Of a stretch of 7,944 nucleotides of DNA, positions 1-5,655 are shown piece by piece. The position numbers were made by a program, and so were the translations under genes. Origin of the DNA: an uncultured Slackia sp. GTDB taxonomy: Bacteria; Actinomycetota; Coriobacteriia; Coriobacteriales; Eggerthellaceae. The notes under the pieces are model-generated. The model did not search any database, was not told the origin of the DNA, and saw only the letters and a program-made list of their open reading frames with translations. The number at the start of each line of letters is the position of its first letter. Within the stretch, counting starts at the first letter, position 1. The DNA lies in NCBI GenBank assembly GCA_934646845.1, contig CAKUEV010000083.1:1-7944 (forward strand), read 5' to 3'.

Positions 1-632
1 GGCTTTACGTCTGCCGCCTTGGCGGCTTCGGCCTGGGCCTTCTTCATCTTCGCCTCAAAAGCAGCCATGACCTTGGCGGCCTTATCGGCGTCAAGATTCG
101 CGCACTTGGCCTCGACCTTCGCGCGCTCGGCCTCCCAATCGATGGCCGGCGCGGCCTTGGTGCCCTCGCCCGCCGCCGCTTCGGCTTTCGAGACGGCCTC
201 TTGGGCGGCCTTCGCAGCCTTAGCGGCCTTTGCGGCGGCCAATTTCGCGGCCTTTTCACGCGCGGCTTTCTGAGCAGGCGAAATAACCGTCATGGGTTTG
301 TCCATGGCGACCTTGTAGAAGCCGCCCTTGAAATCGATCGCAATATCGTCCACCCGCACGCCGAAAAGGTCGTGCGCCTCGTTTTCGAAGGGGAACGCAA
401 CCAGGTAGAACTTCGTAACCGAGGGAATATGCGTTTCAGGCTTCACGCCGTGTACGCGATAGTTATGCACCGCATAGCCCTGGTCGGCCGTTTTCTGATA
501 GGAATACACCAGATCGATGCCTTCTTCGCCGTTGATGCAAAGCACCTGGACGAAGCGAGAATGCGCCTCGTGCTCGCGCTCTGCGACGCTGAGGATATCG
601 TCAATCGAAATGTCTTCGAAATGCTGAGCCAT
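1..632 (-). CDS. echD: EchD / NuoC-like (30-kDa) hydrogenase subunit with Ala/Lys-rich tail, 3' end cut by window
   Basis: Reading the minus strand from 632 gives 210 residues, open to the window edge. Residues 1-115 look like a short NuoC/HycE-N-terminal/EchD domain: the family signature is FENEAHDLFGVRV (residues 82-94), followed by a Gly-Gly-Phe-Tyr stretch where complex I NuoC has its HPDLRR-type motif. This subunit normally bridges the small and large subunits of the peripheral arm. From about residue 118 the protein becomes an Ala/Lys/Glu-rich, probably helical or coiled-coil tail of more than 90 residues, much longer than I expect for EchD. Start: ATG 632 has AAGGG eight bases upstream, overlapping the echC stop. 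An in-frame ATG at 638 is the alternative, with a G-rich stretch ten bases upstream. The gene follows echC by 11 bases, so it is in the same operon. The subunit family is fairly sure; the exact complex type is less so. Confidence 0.8.
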   Translation of the reverse strand, partial: MAQHFEDISIDDILSVAEREHEAHSRFVQVLCINGEEGIDLVYSYQKTADQGYAVHNYRVHGVKPETHIPSVTKFYLVAFPFENEAHDLFGVRVDDIAIDFKGGFYKVAMDKPMTVISPAQKAAREKAAKLAAAKAAKAAKAAQEAVSKAEAAAGEGTKAAPAIDWEAERAKVEAKCANLDADKAAKVMAAFEAKMKKAQAEAAKAADVK

Positions 633-643
633 TTGCATTGCCC

Positions 644-1087
644 TTAAGCCCCCTTTCGAGCTTCCGCAAGCTTCGCGCGCTTCTCTTCCAGCACGCCAAT
701 GCCCTCTACCACCGCGTCGATGATGGTCTCCGGGCGAATCGCGCACCCGGGAGCGTACACATCGACGGGAATCGCCTGGTCCACGCCGCCAATGACGTTG
801 TAGCAATCGTGGAAAATGCCGCCCGAGCAGGCGCAAATGCCACATGCCACAACAACCTTCGGCTCAATCATCTGGTTGTAGATCTCGCGCAGCACTTCGG
901 TGTTCTGCGCGTTCACAGCGCCCGTGACCAAAAGAATGTCGGCATGCTTCGGATTGCCCGTATTCACGACGCCGAAACGCTCGGCATCGTAGAGCGGCGA
1001 GAGCGCGGCGAGTACCTCGATGTCGCAGCCGTTGCAGCTTGAGCCGTCGTAATGGATGACCCAGGGAGATTTCGAAACGTTACTCAA
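644..1087 (-). CDS. echC: EchC, [4Fe-4S] small subunit of group 4 energy-converting hydrogenase (NuoB-like)
   Basis: This 147-residue protein is the NuoB-like small subunit that carries the proximal [4Fe-4S] cluster and passes electrons between the ferredoxin-like subunit and the NiFe large subunit. Visible motifs are SCNGCDIE (C18, C21), GICACSGGIF (C85) and PGCAIRPE (C115). These four Cys are the expected cluster ligands. The CxxC spacing at C18/C21 matches hydrogenase-type small subunits rather than the adjacent Cys pair of complex I NuoB. Length is normal for EchC. Three further Cys (C82, C87, C95) crowd the third ligand. The start is a TTG with AAGGAGG six bases upstream; no ATG fits before the conserved N-terminus. 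It lies 12 bases after the echAB stop and 11 bases before echD. A non-hydrogenase Ech-related complex is the main alternative, because the NiFe-binding large subunit is not in view. Confidence 0.93.
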   Translation of the reverse strand: MSNVSKSPWVIHYDGSSCNGCDIEVLAALSPLYDAERFGVVNTGNPKHADILLVTGAVNAQNTEVLREIYNQMIEPKVVVACGICACSGGIFHDCYNVIGGVDQAIPVDVYAPGCAIRPETIIDAVVEGIGVLEEKRAKLAEARKGA

Positions 1088-1093
1088 AGCGAG

Positions 1094-1100
1094 CCTCCTT
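1094..1100 (-). promoter_or_regulatory. Ribosome binding site AAGGAGG for the TTG-started echC
   Basis: The minus strand reads AAGGAGG at 1100-1094, then six bases, then TTG at 1087-1085. This is an essentially full anti-16S match and is what decides the TTG start. Its first base is also the last base of the echAB stop codon (TAA at 1102-1100), so translation of echC is probably coupled to echAB. Confidence 0.8.
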
Positions 1101-3982
1101 TACGCGATAAGGGCGAACACGAGCCAGGCAGTGTTGGCAAGACCGCACACCAGTGCCACGATCCATGCCCACTTCAGGCACTTCTGCCACTTCACGCGGG
1201 CGAAATTGTTGTCGATGAAGATCTCGAGGAAGAACGCAAGCGCAGCCACGACAACAGCGAGCACGATGGATGCTGGGTTGTCCCAGATGAAGAACATCGC
1301 GACCCAACCCAGGAACAACGTGGTCTCGCACCAATGCATGACCTCGACCTTCGCCAGCGTGCGGCCGCTCATTTCGGTCGTCACGCCCTTCACGAGCTCT
1401 TGGTGCGCGTGGTGGCTGTACGACAAGTCGAACGGCGACTTACGCAGCTTAATGGTAAGCACGAACATAAGCGCCAGGAATGCGGGAATGCACACGACGA
1501 TCATGGGAAGGCCGATGGTCGCGACGCCCGCGACATCGAAGGTGCCCAAGGCCAAGAACATGCACACGGCAACGAAGAGCACCGTGGGTTCATAGGCCAT
1601 GACCTGCAGCGTTTCGCGGTCGGCGCCAACCTCGGAATACGGGGAGCGCGAAGAATACGCGGCCACGATGAAGAACAGCGCCGAAAGTGTGATGAGGAAG
1701 ACGCACATCAGGAAGTTGCCGCCTGCGAAGAACACGCCGCCACCGATAACCGTGAGCACGAGTGCGAAGGTGATATAGGTGCCTTCGACAGTGTTCACGC
1801 TCACGTCGTCTTTCTCGATGAGCTTGCGCACGTCATAGTAGGGCTGCAGCAACGGAGGTCCAACACGGCCCTGCATGCGAGCCGTGATTTTGCGGTCGAG
1901 GCCCGCGAGCAAGCAGCCAACCACGGGGCCGGCGATGGCGAACAGCACGATGCCGAGCAGCGTTTGCAGCAAGCCCTCGTTCATCGTGGCAAGCGGCATG
2001 TATATGGCAAGCGACGTGCCAATGAAGTTCTCGGTGCCCACCTGCGAACCCGCAAGGCTCGCGACCAGGCCCACGACCATGATCACAGCAGTCACGATAG
2101 TGGCAGGCTTGTCGAGCACCTTCTCGCCGAAGAGCTCATTCATGTACCAGTTGCGCGAGGTGGCCTTCACTTCACCGCCCAACGAACCGCGGAAGAGGCG
2201 TTCGTCGGAATTGACGGTGATGCCAGCCATGTAAACGGGCACGGTCTTTTTCTTCGACTTCGACATGCCAAGCGTGCCGAAGAGCATAACCACAACCGCG
2301 AGCGCGATGATGGACATGATGTACATGTTGTCGACGCTGATGTTCGCGCCAAGGGCGCCGTAGGTCACGACGAGGAACGACTGAACGAACAGGTTGGACA
2401 GCGTGGGCATGCAGATGCAGGCGCCCGCCGTGAGCACTGCCATAAGCGCGAGGGCGAACCATTCGCTCTTATGGACCGAGAGCTCAACGTTCTGCTCGTG
2501 GGCGGCGATGCCGGCAAGCTTGCCGAGCCATTTGCCCCAGAACATGAACGTCGCGGCGCTGCCGAATGCGAGCAGCACGAGCAGCAGCACTTCGCCCGAA
2601 GATGCGAAGCTCGCGAGCGTCGCCCACTTCGAAACGAGCATGCCGAACGGAGCCACGAACATGGCCATGATGCCGAGCATCATGAAGCGAGCCAGGCGCG
2701 GCATGCGCTCGAACAGGCCGTCCATGTCTTCGATGTCGCGGCTGCCGATGTGATGTTCGGCGGTACCGACGCACAGGAACAGCAGCGACTTCGCCACAGC
2801 GTGGAAAATGACCAGGAAAATGGCCGCCCACACCGCTTCAGGGGTGCCAACGCCAGCGCAGGCGACGATCAGGCCCAAGTTGGCGATGGTCGAGTACGCG
2901 AGCACGCGCTTGGCGTTGCTCTGCGAGATGGCCATAAAGGAAGCCAGGCAGAACGTGAGACCGCCAATGAGCACGACCATGGCGGAAGCCACGGGGAAAA
3001 CCAGGGACAGCGGCGAGAGCTTGATGAGCAGGAAGCAGCCAGCCTTCACCATGGTGGAAGAATGCAGAAGCGCGCTGGTGGGCGTAGGCGCGACCATAGC
3101 GCCCAAAAGCCACGTGTGGAACGGCATCTGCGCCGCCTTCGTCATGCCGGCGAACGCGAGCAGCGCCACGGGCAAAACGAACACGCCGGCCGCGGCGGGA
3201 TTGGCGACGGCCGCATTCGCGGCGGTTTCCAAGAACACGCTGAACAGGCGCGACTGGCCCTGAAGGCCAAGCCAAAGAATTGCTGCCTGGAATGCGAGGC
3301 CGCCCAACATGTTCATGACGATTTGGCGGAACGCGTTGTTGATGGCCTCTTCGGTCTTCGTGAAGCCGATGAGCAGGAACGAGCACAGCGTGGTGACTTC
3401 CCAAGCCGTGTAAATCCAGCACAGGTTATCGGAAAGCACAATGTTGTACATCGCAGAAAGGAACGCGAACATGAGCGCGAAGAACCACGGGCGGCGGTCT
3501 TTCTGCTCGGGATGATGCGCCTGAAAATCTTTCATGTAGCCAAGCGCGTACACGCAAATGCCCGTGCCGACGATGCCCAGGATGAGCACCATGATGATGC
3601 TGAGCGAGTCAACATGCATCTGGCTTTCGAACTGCACCTCGCGCTGAATATTGTATTCAAACCACAGCGTGGTAAGAATTTGGCCAATTGCCAGCACGAG
3701 CGGCAGCACGCGGCGATACTTCACCGAGTAGCACACGATGTATAGGCCAACCGTGATATCGATGATGATATTGACTACGGCAAGGAAGTGGCTGTACTTC
3801 ATGGGAAGGTCGAAATACAGCGAACCCGCGCCCAGATATTGGACGGCGAACGCGATGGAGAGCAGCGCGATGACGGCAGCGAACGCCACGCACAGCACGT
3901 CGCGAGCCTTGTCGGCGCGCACGACGAGCATGAGCAGCGCTGCCACGCACGGCACCATGATCAACGAGATTATCAGTTCCAT
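1100..3982 (-). CDS. echAB: EchA-EchB fusion: antiporter-like (NuoL/M) plus NuoH-like membrane subunit of Ech hydrogenase
   Basis: This single 960-residue integral membrane protein joins two normally separate subunits. Residues 1 to about 665 are a NuoL/NuoM/HyfB-type ion pump with many hydrophobic helices. The key channel residues are present: Glu195 in TAWEVTTLCS, Lys282 in GMTKAAQMPFHTWL, Lys313 in HSSTMVKAG and Lys398 in HAVAKSLLFL. Residues about 670-960 are a NuoH/HyfC/EchB-type anchor, with LDRKITARMQGRVGPP (about 696-711), KSPFDLSYSHHAHQELVKG (848-866) and TEMSG. The His-containing SYSHHAHQEL form resembles EchB more than NuoH. A charged linker and one extra membrane helix (about 575-645) separate the modules. 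No stop, frameshift or internal ribosome site is seen at the junction. Start ATG 3982 has AGGAG five bases upstream; a GTG at 3988 overlaps that site and is rejected. It is the first gene of the hydrogenase operon. It should convert electron transfer in the peripheral arm into H+ or Na+ translocation. Confidence 0.93.
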   Translation of the reverse strand: MELIISLIMVPCVAALLMLVVRADKARDVLCVAFAAVIALLSIAFAVQYLGAGSLYFDLPMKYSHFLAVVNIIIDITVGLYIVCYSVKYRRVLPLVLAIGQILTTLWFEYNIQREVQFESQMHVDSLSIIMVLILGIVGTGICVYALGYMKDFQAHHPEQKDRRPWFFALMFAFLSAMYNIVLSDNLCWIYTAWEVTTLCSFLLIGFTKTEEAINNAFRQIVMNMLGGLAFQAAILWLGLQGQSRLFSVFLETAANAAVANPAAAGVFVLPVALLAFAGMTKAAQMPFHTWLLGAMVAPTPTSALLHSSTMVKAGCFLLIKLSPLSLVFPVASAMVVLIGGLTFCLASFMAISQSNAKRVLAYSTIANLGLIVACAGVGTPEAVWAAIFLVIFHAVAKSLLFLCVGTAEHHIGSRDIEDMDGLFERMPRLARFMMLGIMAMFVAPFGMLVSKWATLASFASSGEVLLLVLLAFGSAATFMFWGKWLGKLAGIAAHEQNVELSVHKSEWFALALMAVLTAGACICMPTLSNLFVQSFLVVTYGALGANISVDNMYIMSIIALAVVVMLFGTLGMSKSKKKTVPVYMAGITVNSDERLFRGSLGGEVKATSRNWYMNELFGEKVLDKPATIVTAVIMVVGLVASLAGSQVGTENFIGTSLAIYMPLATMNEGLLQTLLGIVLFAIAGPVVGCLLAGLDRKITARMQGRVGPPLLQPYYDVRKLIEKDDVSVNTVEGTYITFALVLTVIGGGVFFAGGNFLMCVFLITLSALFFIVAAYSSRSPYSEVGADRETLQVMAYEPTVLFVAVCMFLALGTFDVAGVATIGLPMIVVCIPAFLALMFVLTIKLRKSPFDLSYSHHAHQELVKGVTTEMSGRTLAKVEVMHWCETTLFLGWVAMFFIWDNPASIVLAVVVAALAFFLEIFIDNNFARVKWQKCLKWAWIVALVCGLANTAWLVFALIA

Positions 3983-3987
3983 AAGCA

Positions 3988-3992
3988 CTCCT
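3988..3992 (-). promoter_or_regulatory. Ribosome binding site AGGAG of echAB
   Basis: AGGAG on the minus strand at 3992-3988 stands five bases before ATG 3982. It selects this ATG over the in-frame GTG at 3988, which would overlap the site itself. Confidence 0.7.
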
Positions 3993-4033
3993 GCCTAGCG
4001 ATAAAACAAGCGGGAATTGCTACCCGCCACATA

Positions 4034-4045
4034 TCACTATAGTGA
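4034..4045. promoter_or_regulatory. Perfect 12-bp palindrome TCACTATAGTGA over the -10 box, possible operator
   Basis: TCACTATAGTGA is identical on both strands and contains the proposed -10 hexamer of the ech promoter. A dyad at this place is typical of a repressor site, since a bound dimer would block RNA polymerase. I do not recognise the binding-protein family and no regulator gene is in the window, so function is inferred from position and symmetry. Confidence 0.35.
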
Positions 4046-4063
4046 AATGGAGCGAAATGTAAC
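4036..4063 (-). promoter_or_regulatory. Putative sigma-70-type promoter of the ech operon
   Basis: On the minus strand GTTACA (4063-4058, 4 of 6 to the -35 consensus) and TATAGT (4041-4036, 5 of 6 to the -10 consensus) are separated by 16 bases. Initiation would fall near 4028, giving a leader of about 46 bases before ATG 3982. The leader can form a small hairpin (GCGGG/CCCGC arms, 4023-4027 with 4010-4014). This is a pattern match only. Confidence 0.4.
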
Positions 4064-4145
4064 CGGCGGGGTTCTATTTGTGCATAAGCTACACGGCGAG
4101 CGGTTGGGGCAAGTGCCGACTTAAGGGGCCGGCACGACGCAACGT

Positions 4146-4183
4146 CCGAACCCGTTAAATGCTCGTAGCGTTTGCAGGTTCGG
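4146..4183. repeat. Hairpin sharing a 15-base core with the terminator
   Basis: Outer arms CCGAACC (4146-4152) and GGTTCGG (4177-4183) pair perfectly. The interior AATGCTCGTAGCGTT (4158-4172) forms its own short stem with a three-base loop. The same 15 bases occur in reverse complement at 4400-4414, in the apex of the terminator hairpin. No T-run follows on either strand, so this copy is unlikely to be a terminator. Confidence 0.5.
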
Positions 4184-4296
4184 CAACGAAATCGCCCAGA
4201 AGCTCAATGCGGGCAATGGTCCCATAACAGGCTCGGCATGTTCCATGACGAGATTGGAAAACATCAGCACCGCCATAAGGCGCCGTCGGCAGGAAG

Positions 4297-4324
4297 CTTG
4301 CAACTTCGCATTTGCCACTTCGCA
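4297..4324. repeat. Two 14-base tandem direct repeats (12 of 14 identical)
   Basis: On the minus strand TGCGAAGTGGCAAA (4324-4311) is followed directly by TGCGAAGTTGCAAG (4310-4297). The eight-base core TGCGAAGT recurs once more at 4387-4380, beside the terminator. It could be a tandem protein-binding site or a small local duplication. Confidence 0.4.
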
Positions 4325-4386
4325 CATCCTCAGCAGGAAATTCTTCAGAAAGAATAGTCAATTGACGTGGATAGACTCTACTTCGC

Positions 4387-4425
4387 AAAAAACCTGCTCA
4401 ACGCTACGAGCATTGAGCAGGTTTT
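4387..4425 (-). terminator. Strong intrinsic terminator of the acyl-CoA metabolism operon
   Basis: Arms at 4389-4401 and 4413-4425 are perfect 13-base complements around CCTGCTCAA. In the minus-strand RNA the stem extends inward with one G-U wobble to about 17 pairs around a three-base loop. Six T residues (4392-4387) complete the minus-strand signal, partly within the arm. It begins 36 bases after the stop of the acyl-CoA dehydrogenase-like gene. On the plus strand only four T residues follow, so it works mainly for the minus direction. Confidence 0.88.
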
Positions 4426-4461
4426 ATGCGCAGTTAAAGTCGCGGACGATTGCAGGAAAAG

Positions 4462-5655
4462 CTACCTATCCCCTTCTTCGTATTCGGCCTGCATGAACTC
4501 GGCCATAATGAATTTCGCCGCCACGTGGGCCATGACGTCGTCGCTGCCCTGAGCGAGCTGGTTGCCACGGCAGTCGCGCCAAATGCGGCTCACGCGCGTT
4601 TCGTCGGTGTATCCCATGGCACCGAAAATCTGCATGGCATCATCAGCGACCTCGGTCGCCGCCTTCGGCACGTAGTATTTCATGAGCGCCGAATCCAAAT
4701 GCGACAAGCTCTCGCCCGCATCGTCATTCTGATCGGCGGCATTCGCGGCATCCACGATGAGCGATTGCATGGAGCGCAATTTGATTTCCATATTCGTAAG
4801 TTTTTCCTGCACCTGAGGAATGCTCGCGAGCAAACGCCCCTTCACCATGTGCGTCGCGGCGTGCTTTGCGGCATCGTTGAACGCGGCGCGCGCCAAGCCG
4901 AGTGACGACGCGCACACAAGAATACGGCCAAGCTCGTATTGGCGCTTCAGCATGGAATCGAGGCGCCCCTCGGTTTGAATTTGCCATTCGGGCGCTAGGC
5001 GCACGTGGTGGAATTCAATTGCCGCGGCCGAAAGCATTTCCTGACCGACCGCATTGAGCGGGAAAGTCGCGATGCCGGGACGCGAGAGCGGCACGAGCCA
5101 CAGCGAGAACCCGCCGTCGGCGCCGCCGAACATTGGGTCGCTCGCAAGCACGAGCGTCTCGGGCGCAAACTGGCCATTTGACACGAACGACTTTCGACCA
5201 TCCAGATAAATGCCGCCGCCTTCAAGCGACACCGTGGTTTTAACAGCAGAAGCATCAGTGCCAGCATTCGCCTCGGTAAATGCCTGCGAGAACGACACGC
5301 GGCCGTTGCGCACCATGAAATCGTGCGCAATCTCTTCCTGGGAAAGCTCACGCATGGTAGACATAAGCGCCATGGAAATCATATCGGACAAGAACGGCAA
5401 CGTCGCGCCCGCATGCTCGGTAAGCCGCGCAATAATCGCCGCGCGCTCAACAAATGCGCAGCTTTTTCCGCCAATATTGGCCGGCTTCACGTACGAGCCG
5501 AGCTCGCACGCATAAAAATCCTGATATACCGACCTGGGCACGCCACGCGATTTAATCCACTGACGCACATTTTCTTCCGTCAAGTATTTCTTCGCGAAGG
5601 CGTCTACCACTCCAATGGCGTGAGCGTTCTCTTCATACATTCCCATTGCTATCAC
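4462..5655 (-). CDS. Acyl-CoA dehydrogenase family protein, probable CaiA-like enoyl-CoA reductase
   Basis: This 397-residue FAD flavoprotein of normal family length has AFTEANAGTDAS (125-136) and GRKSFVSNG (153-161) in the flavin-binding middle domain, and QIFGAMGYTDE (342-352) in the C-terminal helical domain. The segment after RD (360-361) reads NQLAQGSDDVM. Aligned by hand to medium-chain enzymes, Gln369 stands where the catalytic Glu of the YEGT motif should be, and the alternative Glu site of isovaleryl-CoA dehydrogenase aligns to Gly243, with Glu241 nearby. From memory, CaiA also lacks the YEGT Glu. That suggests reduction of an enoyl-CoA rather than oxidation, with electrons from an Etf not seen here. 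The start is GTG 5655 with AGGA seven bases upstream; it overlaps the ligase stop as GTGA, so the two are translationally coupled. ATG 5646 lacks a ribosome site. It is the last gene of its operon. The fold is certain, the direction of reaction inferred. Confidence 0.9.
   Translation of the reverse strand: MIAMGMYEENAHAIGVVDAFAKKYLTEENVRQWIKSRGVPRSVYQDFYACELGSYVKPANIGGKSCAFVERAAIIARLTEHAGATLPFLSDMISMALMSTMRELSQEEIAHDFMVRNGRVSFSQAFTEANAGTDASAVKTTVSLEGGGIYLDGRKSFVSNGQFAPETLVLASDPMFGGADGGFSLWLVPLSRPGIATFPLNAVGQEMLSAAAIEFHHVRLAPEWQIQTEGRLDSMLKRQYELGRILVCASSLGLARAAFNDAAKHAATHMVKGRLLASIPQVQEKLTNMEIKLRSMQSLIVDAANAADQNDDAGESLSHLDSALMKYYVPKAATEVADDAMQIFGAMGYTDETRVSRIWRDCRGNQLAQGSDDVMAHVAAKFIMAEFMQAEYEEGDR

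Larger units (their letters stand above)
4064..4386. other. Non-coding spacer between the two operons, no gene recognised
   Basis: About 320 bases with no supportable gene. The short frames on either strand lack ribosome sites and recognisable domains, and one minus-strand frame begins only just past the terminator. What is visible are dyads and repeats: arms GTGCCG/CGGCAC at 4113-4118 and 4130-4135; a hairpin at 4146-4183; a 14-base tandem direct repeat at 4297-4324; ATTCTT/AAGAAT arms at 4340-4355; and the palindrome GTCAATTGAC at 4357-4366. The stretch may be a regulatory region for the ech operon or decayed sequence. Confidence 0.5.

Noticed and set aside
201..1042. Plus-strand frames (148 and 134 codons) opposite echD and echC
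   Set aside because: Antisense shadows; the minus-strand reading has the FENEAHDLFGV and SCNGCDIE family signatures.
1052..3745. Plus-strand open frame of 897 codons opposite echAB, His/Arg/Glu/Asp-rich
   Set aside because: It is fully antisense to a clearly conserved membrane protein, has no recognisable domain, and its charged composition is the mirror of hydrophobic codons on the other strand in GC-rich DNA. An artefact of codon bias.
644..3982. Respiratory complex I (nuo) assignment for the left operon
   Set aside because: The small subunit has CxxC (C18, C21) rather than the adjacent Cys pair of NuoB, the NuoH-like module has the EchB-type SHHAHQEL segment, and the gene order antiporter-H-B-C matches Ech.
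4113..4135. GTGCCG/CGGCAC hairpin as a terminator
   Set aside because: Only six pairs with an 11-base loop and no T-run on either strand.
4333..4361. TTGACT (-35-like) on the minus strand at 4361-4356 as an upstream ech promoter
   Set aside because: No acceptable -10 hexamer lies 16-18 bases downstream.
4121..4388. Two minus-strand short frames (68 and 77 codons) in the gap
   Set aside because: They overlap each other in different frames, lack ribosome sites and resemble no family I know. One starts immediately after the terminator.
4158..4414. Possible miniature transposable element bounded by the 15-base inverted repeats
   Set aside because: No target-site duplication is seen at the outer edges, and one copy is part of a working terminator stem. 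The repeat itself is kept as a finding, but not as a mobile element.
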